The notes beneath the pieces were generated by a model, which made no database searches, was not told the DNA's origin, and saw only the letters and a program-made list of their open reading frames with translations. A program made the position numbers and the translations under genes. Below, piece by piece: positions 47,166-58,780 of a stretch of DNA of 64,000 bases (positions are counted from its first letter, which is position 1; each line of letters opens with the position of its first letter). Source of the DNA: Hericium rajendrae (lineage: Eukaryota; Basidiomycota; Agaricomycetes; Russulales; Hericiaceae); NCBI GenBank assembly GCA_033439255.1, contig CM065879.1, positions 3,726,501-3,790,500 of the forward strand, read 5' to 3'.

Positions 47166-50100
47166 TTATGAGATTGTCCCTTGAGAATCTAGGCTAAGCC
47201 GACGCTGCAGTAGCTTCTCTTCGATCGCTTTACATTGAGCAAGCAGCTGCACGATGGCAGAGCGCGGAGAGGCAGTGCGGATGAAAGGGGTCTGTAGCGC
47301 ATGTCGCCCACGTGAGCATACGTTAAAAGATGCTTGTGAAGAAAGTACAACGCACGAGAAGCAAATCGTCAGGATTTGGTCTTGAAGCAACTGGAGAGCA
47401 ACATGAACGCAAGAAATCGTGAAAAGAACGTGAGTAGATCTCCGGCTGAGATAGTGGCGGCAGCTGAGTGCCAATCTGTCTTGTGTCTTGCACATCCGAA
47501 AACGGCGGTTCGCCTTGTACAAGTTCCCATGCGGTAGCACCGAGGGACCATACGTCGACTTTGAGAGGATCGTAGAGACCGCTGTGATGAACAAGTCAAT
47601 ATCAAGATAGGACACCGTGACAATGAACAACTTACATTCGCATCTCTGGTGCCTGTGGTTACGATGTTCCGTTAATAACCATGATTGAGGGCAATGATCA
47701 AGTAACTGCGCACCTGCCAGTAGATGACCCCAACATTTTCAGCAGACTTTGGCGCTCCAAGCGGTACATGGACTGCATTGGAGAAATCGGCTATAAAAGC
47801 ACCATCAGCCAGCTTTCCATGCACAACACAGCATCATCATCTTACCGATCTTGACCACGCCGTCTTTGTTCAACAGCAAGTTATCCGATCTCAAATCACG
47901 ATGCGCGATACGCTGTTTGCTAAGATAGGAAAGCGCCAACAGCACCTGCAGAAGAAAGATCTCAACAGTCAGACTCCGTGCGCATACATCAACACGGACG
48001 GACGAAAAAGAGTACTCACGTCCCACACAAACCGCGCCACCACTTTCTCGCCTATGATCACCTCATCCTCGCCCTCCCCTACACCCAACATGTCCGCCAG
48101 ACTCCTCTCCATGAGCTCCATGCGGATCCACAAGCTGTCCTCGACCAGATCCACAACAGCGTCTCCATCATGAGCATGTTCGCGTGCCGCAGCCCACGCA
48201 TGAGCTCCAGCTCCCTGCGCAACTCGACCAGCTTCGGCGAGCCAGTCGGCAGGATGGGCACATTCTTGATCGCGACGGTCTCCACGAGTCTCGAACCCTC
48301 GTAGGGCGATGTCGGCGTTGGCGGCTGCTTGAATGGCTTCTTCTCCTCTGTCGCTGAAGATTTGATGACGCGCGCGGCGTATACGGAGCCGGACTCGCCC
48401 TCTCCGACTTCCTGCAGGTCTTCGAACAGCTCGCGCGGGTCGACGGTAGCGTCAATGAAGGACGACAGCGGTTTCAATACTTGCGAGAGCCAGCCAGGGT
48501 AGCGCTGACCTGGTGTCGACGGCGACGGCGAGGGAATTGGCGACGTCATTGAGATCCCAGAAACAGACGAAAGCACGCCCTTCGGCGAGTCGTGTTGTGC
48601 AGTCATATCAGTTGTAATGACGATGGAGGGCCGTCCGGCGGATTCCTCATCATCCTCGACTTCGTTCTCAGCAGCAGCTGCAGTCTCCACCTCGTGCTGC
48701 GGGAACCGCGTCTCCATCGGCGAAGGCGACTGTGCTAGATGGAGATATGCCAACGCCGGGCTCTTCAAGTCGCCCTCCTCGTTGCTATTCGACCCAGACG
48801 TCACCGACATTGTCTGCCCAGGCGAACCAGCAAATCCATACGCAGAACCGCCTCCCGAGCCATCGCTGCTCCTGCTCCGTATCGAAGATCTCGAGCTCAT
48901 CCGCGATGTCGAACGCTCCGCAATCGTCGAATTCCGCGCTGTTGGGTCCATGGGCGACACAGGCACGGCGAGCCCCTCCTTTTCCGGCGCAACCAGCTCC
49001 TCGTGCTCAAGCTCCACCCCTTCCTCCTCTACCTCCTCGCTCTCTTCCAACACACGCTCCTTGCCCTTCAGACTCTTCAGCGGGCTCGGAACAAGATTCA
49101 CAGGCGCGCGGCGGACAACGCTCGCGGTGCGCACAACCGCGGCATGCGTGACCGTGCTGCCCGACGCGTTCGACAAATTCGAGTCGCGGCTGCGTGCAGT
49201 CATGTTCGAATCACGGCTGCGCGCGCCGAGCGTCATGTCCGAGTCGCGCAGCGAGCGCCGCGGGCCCATCTCCGGCGTGTCGAGGTATGCGGAGAACGTC
49301 GAGTAGCGCGGCGAGTTGCCCGGGCTCGGACTCGCGGGGATCATCGGCGAGTCGGCGAGCGCGGGGAGTGGGGCGCGGGGACGACGAGCTCGTATGCGGA
49401 GGGCGGCAGCCCGGAGACGGGCCGGCTGGTGCTGCTCCCGCTTGAATGTGATGCGGGCCGCCCGTTCTCCTGCATCATGCCCATAAGCTCGTTGTACAGC
49501 GGTGAGGAGCGTAGCCCCAATGCGTCATCGGGTTCGGGTGCGCTGAGCATGATGTTCAATTCCGGGTCGCGTGGTGTCAGCTTGCGGCTGCCGCTGCGAT
49601 TGAGCGTGGCGGTGGATGGCGGGCCCTCAGAGGGTTCTTCGCCGGGACGCGGGAATGGAAAGCCACTGCGGGGAGGCTCATCGGTGGCAGAGGGGATGGA
49701 GAGAAGAGGGATTCGGTCCAATCGGAGAGGTCGTCGATGGTGTCTTTGCGTAATGAGAGGCGTGGAGGCATAACAGATAGTCGTGGTGCTCTTGATGTGC
49801 TCACACTTGCATCCATCATGTCGTCTTCTTCATCGTCTTCTTCATCAGCTTCCTCTCCTTCAGGCTCTTGCACCTGCTCTTCCTGTTGCTCCAGCTTCGG
49901 CATCTCCTTCTCAGCCGCCATATCCCCAGTCGGCCCTAGTCTCTGCGCAATCGGCGAAGACCCAGTCGCAGACTTCTCTTGTGGCCGTGGCCGTCGCACG
50001 TCCGCATTGGTCAACGGCGGTGCGTCGCCAGCGTCCATATCCTCGGGGGATGTCGTCCTCGCCGGCGGTTCAAAGGCAGACTTGCCCGGCGATGCATACG

Positions 50101-51418
50101 CCGGTGGGGGCGACATCCGCCCTCCCGGCGGGCTCGTCTCATTCACAACGCGAAGCGCCTTGCGCGGTGGCGTGCGTGTCGGCTGCCGAGGTGGGGGACC
50201 GATGACGGGTGGCGGCTGTTGCTGGCGAATAGAATATACAGAACGAGCGGATGGTGAAGCGAGCGTAGGGGCGAGACCAGGTGCCGGCTGCATCAGGCGC
50301 GTCGTCGATACAGAGGTCCCCGTTTGCTGGCCCGCGTCATGATTACTTACATTGACGTACACGTACTGCGCGTCAGAGTGGGCGGTAACGCTGTCGTTGG
50401 GGTCGACCTCGGAGTAGGAGCGCTCAAAATCGAAATCGGGCGTGTCGGTGCGTGCGATGGACGGCGCGTTAGATGAGAGGGATGGCTGGCGCAGGGCCTG
50501 GGGCAGCGGTGGAGGCGGTGGATGCGGATACTGCGTTGAACGGCCGGAGCGATCGGAACGCGCGAGGACGCGTCAGAGCGTTGGCGGCGCAGGCTGCTCG
50601 TGCGCGGGCGCGGATTCGTGAGCACCATGCTCGGCGCGGGGGACTGTGCGCGCGAGGCCGTCGTCGGCGCGCGACTGTATTGTGACGCGCTGTACTGCGA
50701 AGCAGGAGAGCGTGCGCGCCGCGCAGCCTGGATCGCGGCAATTTCCTCATCCGAGAAGCCGGCTTCCGCGAGGGAGGCGGACCAGGTAGGCGGCATGCCC
50801 TGGTAGCTGTCATGTCAGGATGGAATGAAAGGGAAACAAAGAAGGTGATGAGACAAGTCAGAAGCGGGAATCATGCGGAAGATACATACTTATCGTCGAC
50901 ATGAACGTTATGCTAGCGTGCGAGTGCGAGGATGAGATATTGACAGAGTAGACCGCGTGGGCAAAGCATACCTGGAAATTCCATGGGAGCGAAATGGACT
51001 CATCGTCACGAAGCTCCTGGTCAACGGGCGCGATGCGCGGGCTCTTAGGCGCAAAAGTCCGCCTGCTGAAGCTAGCCATCTTCATGATACCCTTCTTGAA
51101 ACCGGTCGTACCGTCGGGCGTAAGACCAGATGTGGACATAGCCGACTGTGTTGCGCGACTGGGCGCAGGCGACGGGCATCGCGGTGGGGGCGGATAGGCT
51201 GGCTGATACGGTGACGCGGGAGTTGGGGGTTGGGAGAAGGAGTCGATAGATACAGACTGATTGGACAAAGAGAGAACGGAAGGGTTATTTGCGCTGTAGA
51301 GGTAGTTGGCGTCCTTGGGCGGAGGCGCAGGCGGCTTGGACGACCCGGCGAACTTGAAGACCTTGAATGTCGAAAAGCGCGATGAGGACTTGCTCGACGA
51401 TGAAGGTGCCGACGCCAT
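47166..51418 (-). CDS. PAK/STE20-like protein kinase with CRIB motif
   Basis: Serine/threonine kinase probably regulated by Cdc42/Rac GTPases. The start MASAPSSSSKSSSRFSTFK is at 51418. The CRIB motif is split by introns: ISLPWNFQ, HNVHVDDK, then YQGMPPTWSASLAEAGF. A Ser/Pro-rich middle of some 700 residues follows. The kinase domain shows EVGEGESGSVYAAR (Gly loop), VAIKNV (Lys), ELRRELELMRGLRH (helix C Glu), IAHRDLRSDNLLL (catalytic loop), KIADFSNAVHV, YWQAPEMR and VDVWSLGATAWELVQG. Two positions are unusual: DFS where DFG is expected, and HRDLR where HRDxK is expected. No PH domain was seen, unlike Cla4. The middle region changes frame at 50555-50556, 49708-49710 and 49377-49380, each explained by one missing G/C in a run. 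Confidence 0.85.
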
Positions 51419-51646
51419 GGTAGTGATAGGGCTACGACGGCGAGGAAGGGCTGCTGAACGTCGAGCACGACGATGAGCGGGAAATAAGCTGCCGCGTTTC
51501 TGTTTGGAGCTGCCTGTCCGGCGTCTCCCGCACATTTTCAAGCGGCGCTCGACGCCCACATCTGCCACCTGTTTGAACACCCGCCATCACCGACTCCAAC
51601 CCCGGCTTTCGTCCTCAATAATTTTGACGAAAAAGGCAACTCCATC

Positions 51647-51759
51647 GGCGGGCTGGCGCAATGGTTAGCGCACTCGTTTCCGGTTTCTATTACGTAAGGT
51701 TCTTACGTGACGTAATGTCTGTTAGCGAGAGGTTCTGGGTTCGAGCCCCAGGTTCGTCG
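51647..51759 (+). tRNA. tRNA-Arg (CCG anticodon) with a 40-nt intron
   Basis: It folds as a full cloverleaf: 7-bp acceptor stem (51647-51653 with 51752-51758, three G-U pairs), D stem GCGC/GCGC with GG in the loop, anticodon stem CTCGT/GCGAG, a 5-nt variable loop, and T arm CTGGG/CCCAG with loop TTCGAGC (also the B box). After U33 the anticodon is CCG, reading CGG arginine codons. The intron 51684-51723 sits in the standard place after base 37 and contains a self-complementary stretch. Base 73 is G; CCA is not encoded. Confidence 0.87.
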
Positions 51760-51764
51760 TAATA

Positions 51765-51771
51765 TTTTTTT
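51765..51771 (+). terminator. Pol III terminator
   Basis: A run of seven T begins six bases after the tRNA-Arg 3' end, the expected RNA polymerase III stop. Confidence 0.8.
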
Positions 51772-52388
51772 CTGTGCCCGAGGGCGGCGAGGCACCGGGC
51801 AATGGCCAGGCAATTTTTGACGCAGGGTAAACGTATGGCGCGATGCGTGAGCTGATTGGGTGCTTGTAGCCTATCGCCTATCGAGTAAATTACGTGAGTA
51901 AAATGATCCAAACGTAAGGTAAAGGAAAAATACAGTAGCTCACCTCGGTCGTAGACGGGGGGAGAACGATTGAGAGAGGGAGGCGGCCGGTAATCGTACG
52001 GTATAAATACAGACGAGACAGAGATTGGCGGGACAATAATACATGAGGTAGGAACATGACATCATGAGCAGACAGAGCAGGCAAAGAACAATCGAAAGCA
52101 GACATAAGAGAACTAAATCGGGACCAGGGAGATTCACGTCGCCTGGTGAGCAACGCGTACTTTCACATATTATTTCAACAGTATAGACGTTCATTATTAC
52201 AGAAGTCCTAGAAATGCCGCTGAGCAAGGCGCATAATATGACACAAATATTGAGTCCATATGTTTGATGTTCTGTTACAAGACATGGGCCACCTGTATAC
52301 TTAACAAATGTTGTCCGCAGAAGATAAATACCTGTCTATGATTATACCTAATTACACAAGAAATATAGATTGCAAGATTCCTCACGAA
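51772..52388. other. Intergenic, no gene seen
   Basis: About 600 bp between the tRNA terminator and the 3' end of the F-box gene. It is AT-richer than its surroundings, and no coding, RNA or repeat signal was recognised. Confidence 0.5.
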
Positions 52389-53907
52389 TCATTGAGGCAA
52401 TGTGCGCTCGACGAAGTAGACGTGAATCTCAGGCTCCTCCGAGTCGTCCATCGTCGGGGCCCTCATAAGCTTTCCGCTGTCCCAGGCCTGGTTCCTTTCG
52501 AGCTTCCCGCGCCCAGCTGAGACAGCTTCCTTGAGCTCCTCTTCGTCCACACTACCGCCGGGTATCCTCAGTATCAACTGTTCTTCAAACACATCAGCCG
52601 CCCCTGGACGATGCGGCGCAAACGCCCACGCCTCCACCAAGTCCAGCAGCGCATCCATGCACTCCGCATGCTCGAGCACATCGATTTCCAGCTCGAAGAG
52701 CTTCGGCACATGCGTGAGGAGCGCAGCGAGCACCTCCGGACTCGGCTCCTCGTCGAGGAAGCACACGGTATCCAGGTTCGGCAGATGGGAGCCACGCGAT
52801 AATCCGCGCCGCGCCAAAATCGTTCGGCCCAAAATCGACAGAGTGGACGCTATCCCACGGCTTGTCCATGAAGCGCAGCGCGTCCTCACGCACGCCCGGC
52901 GGCGTGCCCGGTTCCAGCCCCAGGCGCGCCGCGAGGGACGGGACGTGCACCATGCAGTGGTCGAACGAGAGCGCGCGGAGTGCGGGAAGTTCCAGGCGGT
53001 CGAGCAGCCAAACGGAGCCCCAGGCGTCCTCCTCCCACGGCCGCTCGTCGTACGGCACCTGTGTCACGTCGGACAGGAAGAGTGTCTCGAGGCAAGGAAG
53101 CCGTGCGTGCGGTCGGGGCGTGGCCTGCATCACCGCTGGTGTGAACTCGACGATCGTGGCGAGAGTTTGCAGCGCTGGGCAGCATGCGAGGAGGCCGATG
53201 AGCTCGTTTGCATCGCGGCCGCGGCCTACGGGCAGGATCAGCTGGGTGAGGAAGGCAAACGTGGCTGGCTCCGACGTAGGATGGAGCTGCAGTGCTTCAA
53301 GGTGGGTTGCAGGGCGAAGGGCATGGAAGGACAGCGAGGAGGGATAGTAGTCGTCCACTTCAATACAAACGCCCATCTCGCGAAGAGGGCGGAAAGACTC
53401 GCGATTGAGTCCTTGGATAACATTCATGAGGGCAGCAAAGGTTGTCGCGCTGGCGGCGATGTGCAGCGCGTGGAATGCGCGGCCGCAGCCCACGAGCATC
53501 GCGAATGCGCCCACGAGAAGTGCTGTTTGCAAGTCGGATTCGGCCGCGCGCGGTCGGAAGCGGACATCGAGGGGCTGGTCGCGCGACTTGGCGAGCCAGA
53601 ACGGGAGCCACTGTGTGAGGCAGGACTGTTCGCGGAACTCGATCTTCGTCCATGCGAGCGGGTCGCCGTGGATGATGTTGCGCCATTCGCGGCAGACGTG
53701 GGACAGGCGCAGTGGAGTCCACCAGCATCCGGGTTCCTTCGATGCGAAGCTGGAATTGATGCAACGCCTGAAGATGTATGTCCAGATCTCGCGAGGGAGA
53801 GCTAGAGTGCCGCCTGTTATCGATGTGGCAAGTGGATAAACGACTGCATTGGCCGCGGAAAGTTTTCCTGTGTCATCAGAAACATGAATATCGCTCCGAG
53901 TATGCAT
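52389..53907 (-). CDS. F-box protein with leucine-rich C-terminal region
   Basis: A near-canonical F-box follows the start MHTRSDIHVSD: LALPREIWTYIFRRCI, then LRLSHVCREWRNIIHGDPLA and WTKIEF, as in many Agaricomycete F-box proteins that recruit substrates to SCF ligases. Downstream are leucine-rich segments (LACCPALQTLATIVEF, LPCLETLFLSDVTQ, LPALRALSFDHCMVHVP). The first frame runs off after SVHSVDFGP; the continuation HLPNLDTVCFLDEEP to FVERTLPQ is in the next frame. One extra base in an A4 run (52816-52819 or 52831-52834) explains the break. An upstream exon is possible, since the frame remains open 5' of the ATG (IPEDGDWNSCVAY). About 500 aa. Confidence 0.78.
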
Positions 53908-55635
53908 ATAAGCAACGCACGAGTTCCAGTCTCCATCTTCTGGTATAATGCGGTCTAATAAGGTGAGTGTTTAGAGGGAAATGGCTTCAAGGTTGAGTAG
54001 GGCGACGTGTTTGTGTGCTCCCTCATAAATAGAATGCAGACGCACTGCCTGTCAAGGTAAATTACTACGTAGTCAATTGTCATCGTCACTTCTTTTCTGC
54101 TGCTTTTGTTTGCGTGAGGAATAAGTAGTTGATATGCAACGCCTATTGTCAGGTAGCTTGGCCGTGCAATTGCCAGTGGTGGAACGCACCCATTGCGACC
54201 ACTCTGTAATACAGGATTGTCGTTGTTGCTGGGCTCGAGGCAATTGACAAGCTGGAAGAGTACTGGAAGAGGCTGGAAGCCCGCACATTTGGCGCCCGAA
54301 GCTGGCGCATTAGGCGCTTGCCCAGATGTCAGTGATATTCCTCTCATTCCTCTCTCTCGTATCAAGTTGAGCTACGCAGATGCAAGAAAGGAAGACGACA
54401 CTCTTGTGTACGTACATATTTACAATTAAACTTACCAAACTCATCATTTTTATATTGCACCAGCCTGAACCAGTATAAGTACAAGCCGAGTGACGGCGAG
54501 CACGCTCGATTTGACGAAGAATCGCTGGCACTCGCCGATGCAGCCTCGAGTGTCCTACCTTGAAAAAAAAATAAGAACGATTAACTTTCCACAGGCAAAT
54601 GTTCCGGGTTCGATGCGTAAGTTTTTGTTATGGCTGCGGACGGATTCGGCAGGTCCATAAATTTTCGAAGGAAAATCGTCCGTTCGGTGCGAGCACCGAG
54701 CACCGATCGAAGCATGCGACCTTCGAAATGCACAGTCTACATAGGCTCGCAGCAAGAACTCGAAGCTCTGTACGCACCATATCATATCCGCACCATCATC
54801 GTCGCATTACACCTACTTACCCCGAACCCCCAGCCCTCCAGTTCTTTGCTGCGATGTGCACCGAATCCCCGCGCCGATTCCGAGAAAAATCCTTCTGGAA
54901 TCTCGCCCTGGAGGCACCAGTCGTCATGGCCCTCGATCGCGAGATTACAGCGACAGCATCTGATGCCCACAGACAGCGTCATGCCGCCCATCCCCCGCGA
55001 CCAGCTTCCCACATCCGCACGGCGCACGTCCTGTTATCTGCACCTATCACCTATCATGGGTGCACAAATGCCGGAATGTGAATGGGGCGCACGCGTGTGG
55101 GCGGTCGAGACGGGGCCTCCGGGTCATTAGGCGTGCTGTGCGTGCGCAGGCCCCTGCGAAATCCTGTCAGATGTGCGTGTCAGCCTACGACAGGAACGCA
55201 CGCGCCGAGTGCGCGTGTCGACTGTTGTCAGTCAGCAAAGCTGCGATTCGCTCTCGGCGACTCAGCGGTGCACGCACGTCCGCAGAGTATCGCCCAATAC
55301 CCTGACCCCTCGTCAATCGCCCCGTCGATGTTCTCCAGCCTCCAAACAGACTCTAGAAGCCGATAGTCGCTCACGGACGCAGATATCAGCACAGGCTCGG
55401 AGATCCCGACAGCGGACGTACGATTGGCTCCCGATCAGGACGCGCCGGGCCGCAGCCGCGGGCGTCAACGACCCCACACTTGGGTCAGCTTCCCCACACC
55501 AGCCCCCGCATTACTTAGCCTCCCCTCTCTGCGCCTCCTCCCCGCCACTCACCTTTCGCACCTACCCCGCAGCCGACTATTCAGCAGCGAACCATTCCAT
55601 CGCTGCCGCCCCAGCTGTATACCCCGTACATTAAC
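53908..55635. other. Intergenic, no gene seen
   Basis: About 1.7 kb. A 160-codon plus-strand frame at 54599-55081 has no family signature and overlaps another of equal length, so I do not call it. The region holds the promoters of the flanking divergent genes. Confidence 0.45.
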
Positions 55636-56141
55636 ATGGTGCGCCGCACTGCGCCGTGCATGGATCGAGTTGACTGACTGGCCATCTGCAGTCGTCCCAC
55701 TCCGCCGAACATCAAAAGCCGCCAGAGCACGACCACGCCCGCGACGCACACGTCGTCGGCCTGCGCACCGCGCTCGGCAGCATCCTCTCCCCCGTGCGTC
55801 CGCCTCTAATCCGTTCGGACATCAGACAGAAGCACTGACATCTGCATCAGAAACGCCCGCCGCTCTCGCACTCGATCTCGCAGTCGCATACGCACTCGGG
55901 CACCGCCTCGCCCGCCTCGACATACACCCCGCCGCCGGTGCGCGCGGTCTATGCTTGCCCTGTCCGTCGTTAACGCATGATTCGCAGCGCATCGCGCTCT
56001 CCGCCCGATCTGCCCGTGCCCGCCGAGCATGATCACGATCACGAACATGATCATGAGCACGAGCGGGAGCGTGCGCGTTTCCTCGCGACGCTGCAGAGCA
56101 AGCGCGCGTGGGACGCGATGGTGCATGGGTCCTGGATGTGA
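55636..56141 (+). CDS. Small Ser/His-rich protein, function unknown
   Basis: The best model starts at ATG 55636, with an intron directly after the ATG (GTGCGC to CTGCAG), then SSHSAEHQKPPEHDHARDAH and VVGLRTALGSILSP. A second intron (GTGCGT to CATCAG) leads to KRPPLSHSISQSHTHSGTAS with TYTPPPVRA. The C-terminal exon has EHDHDHEHDHEHERERARF and LATLQSKRAWDAMVHGSWM, ending at 56141. The join into the last exon is uncertain: an in-frame TAA lies between, and a GT-to-GCCGAG intron would remove it. The His/Asp/Glu run could bind metal, but that is speculation. It is convergent with the BAG gene. Confidence 0.55.
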
Positions 56142-56388
56142 GGGCAGAGCGGTGGTGGTGGTGTTGGATACGGCCTATTTACACTAGCTTATAGCTTTTA
56201 CAGTGAGGATTCTTAGACGTTATACATACCGGCTTGATTTATCTTTCTTCATTTTTCTTCGAGAAAGTGTGAAGCATGAAGTGTACAGAAACGCAACATG
56301 TTGAAGTCATAATAATACAGAAAATCTTGAAATTATTCTAAATCTACACGTCACTGCCGCCCCCTACCCCTACCTTTTCCCGTGCACC

Positions 56389-57302
56389 TCACCGCCGCCC
56401 CCTACTCCTCCGCCTCCGCCTCCTCCGCCCCCTCTTCCCAACCTCCGGTGCCCCATTGCCCGCAGGATCCCCCAACTCCGCCCTCCGCCGCCACACAGCG
56501 CGCCACCACCGCTCCACACGCGCCGCCTCACCCTCAACAGCCCTAACCACCGCCCTCCGCCGCTCGCGCACCCTCGCATCACCCCCACTCTGTACAGCAT
56601 CCAGCTCATTCAACACCCGCAGCAACGCCTCCGCATACGCATGCACCGGCGTATTCTTCGGCGTAAACGCCAGCCGCGCCGCCGCCTCTTTCTCCCGCTC
56701 CTCCTGTTCCCCCTCCGTCTCTTCCTCGACGTCGGACTCGGCGTCCTCGAGGATCTGCGCGGGCGGCGGCGCGCGCACGCTCTCGACGCGCCCCTCGCCG
56801 AGCTCGTAGTCGAGCACGGGCGGGAAGACGAATTCCTGCCTCAGCTTCCGGAAGCGCGCCGCGCGCGCGTCGATCTGGCGCAGCGCCTGCCGGCGGCGCC
56901 AGTACCGTCCGATGGTGTCCGCGGCGCCGGCGAGCTCGTCCTCGGTCGCTGCGGGACGCGGAGGTTTAGTCACGGCTTGCTGGACAGGTGAGACTGGCGC
57001 GACGGGCAAGGAGGGCGCGCGCTTTTGGGCAGTTTCATCCTTGTCGACCCGCATCAGCATCGCACGCATGCGCAGTCAAGCGTACTCACCTCCATGCGGA
57101 CTTGCGGCTGTTGCTGAGCCGGCGCGGGCGCGGGTCCGCGGCGGTACATCTCCTCCAACGCACGCCGTGCGCGCGCGTCTTCTTCGTCGTCGATCCACGA
57201 GCTGTAGCCCTGCGCGGCGCGCGGCTGTCGCCCATAGCGCGCGTACGGGTTGTCGAAAGAGCTGTAGGCGGGCTGCTCGCCGTAGGAGTTGTACCAAGAC
57301 AT
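56389..57302 (-). CDS. BAG-domain co-chaperone
   Basis: BAG proteins bind the Hsp70 ATPase domain and promote nucleotide exchange. Two exons are joined by a 50-nt intron after QPQVRME. The N-terminus MSWYNSYGEQPAYSSFDNPY is Tyr/Gln-rich as in other fungal BAG proteins. IGRYWRRRQALRQIDARAAR resembles an IQ-like helix. The BAG domain follows: LAFTPKNTPVHAYAEALLRV, LNELDAVQSGGDARVRERRR, AVVRAVEGEAARVERWWRAV. It ends in a run of Arg (GKRGRRRRRRRSRGRR). Between the helices is an acidic patch (DAESDVEEETEGEQEEREKE). About 290 aa, with a clean frame. Confidence 0.85.
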
Positions 57303-57933
57303 ATGTAATCGCTCTGCCTTTGGGCAGTGTCACCTGTGTAGCTGGACACTTTCGAAAACGCCGCTTGCAATTTGAATGGTGTTATTCGTGTGTTATGAGC
57401 GCGAGGCGGGTTATAACGGCGGTGACGTTGTGCGGGCGCCTGCGCGCTCAAGCTCGAGACTTCGAGAAGCGCCGACGTGCGGGGAAGAACACTGGAAGAA
57501 GCGCAGAATGTTCTAGGCCATGAGGCGGGTTCGCCCGATGCGGAAGCGGGTGTTACTCCTCGCCCTTCCGAAACTGCCCAAGTCCGACGAATGAATTTGC
57601 AACCTGATGCTAGCGGACACCCGAACATTCCATCCTGTGTCAACATACCATCCTCGTGTGTAAAGGCAGGAGCACGCATCACGGCTAGTAGTACAACAAC
57701 CCCTCGCTTCTACCTACCCATCTAAACAGAGACAGCAGATTACCCTCAAATACTATACAGTACAGTACATTGTAGACCAGACCGGAAACGGGAAAAGCGA
57801 AACGACATTGGGATAAATAGATGTGCGTCGCCTATCGTACACAGTCCATGAAGTGGGTGGCGCAAGCGCTTTTATAACAGTATTTGCATGAAGAGGATCC
57901 GAATGAAGGGGGATGGCGTTGGGGGTGTATGGA
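57303..57933. other. Intergenic, BAG gene upstream region
   Basis: About 630 bp between two minus-strand genes. No coding signal. It contains the BAG promoter and the 3' flank of the Pro/Ser-rich gene. Confidence 0.5.
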
Positions 57934-58712
57934 TCAAAAGCGGTCCTCGTCCTCCTCACGGATCGAATCGAGCGACGGCACACGGGAGTGCACGTGTCGC
58001 GGCGGCACAGCGGGCGGCGTGGGTTGCTTTTTCGCCTGCGAGGGCGCTGCCGTCACAGGCGCGGGCGAAATCGAGGTGCCGCCGGGTAGCGGGGTACTGT
58101 AGATAACATATGGTTCGGGCTCCTCGAATGGCTCCGGGGAGGGCGTAGAAGGCGTGGACGGGTACGACAGCGCGGGAGTTGTAGGGGTGCTGTAGAGGGT
58201 GTAGGGGGTATGGGTATTCTGCGGCTGGGTATCTCGGCGGTGGCGCGGGCCAGGGGTATACGAGGTCTGAGAAGGCGGGAACGGAACGAAGTTCTGGGCG
58301 GACTGTGCGGAGGGGTGAGCGTAATGCACAGGGGGCGGATGGGGGTGCGGATGGATGCGAGTCTGGAGCGGGGGCTGGGCGGGGCAGGGGCGCTACGCAC
58401 CATGCCGTAAGATGGGGTGGCCGCCGGCGCGTGCGAGTGGCCGCCTTGGACGCCTTCTACCCAGGCGGCGACACGGCGCATCCACTCGCGCTGGCGAAGG
58501 AACTCGACGCGCTCACTGCGGCGCGCGACATGCGACTGTGATGACTCGGAGGCGTCGTCCGCGTCGTCGTCAGCGAAAGGGTCGAAGGTAAAAGTGCTCG
58601 GCGCGGGGCTATAATGCGGCTGTTGTTGCGGGGCGTGCGTAAACGGGTATTTCTGCGCGTGGTCCGGGAAACTAGAAAAGGCGGGGCTGCTGCATGGGAA
58701 ATAGTCGAGCAT
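57934..58712 (-). CDS. Pro/Ser-rich protein, function unknown
   Basis: No family recognised. It starts MLDYFPCSSPAFSSFPDHAQ at 58712, has an acidic patch (FDPFADDDADDASESSQS), a helix-like VARRSERVEFLRQREWMRRV with AAWVEGV, then low-complexity Pro/Ser/Thr (YTLYSTPTTPALSYPSTPS) and a C-terminus RVPSLDSIREEDEDRF. The frame switches between LASIRTPIRP and VHYAHPSAQSAQNF at a five-G run (58331-58335); one missing base accounts for it. The ATG choice is supported by a TATA-like box about 60 bp upstream. About 260 aa. Confidence 0.65.
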
Positions 58713-58772
58713 GACAAAAAAATGGCGAGATGAAGAGAAGGGAGGGAAAAGAGGTGCGGGGAGCAACGGTGG

Positions 58773-58780
58773 TATATATA
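58773..58780 (-). promoter_or_regulatory. TATA box of the Pro/Ser-rich gene
   Basis: TATATATA, 61-68 bp upstream of the ATG at 58712, in a short GC-rich upstream region. Confidence 0.5.

Noticed and set aside
54599-55130. Overlapping 160- and 166-codon frames on the plus strand
   Set aside because: Two overlapping frames of equal length cannot both be real and neither resembles a protein family.
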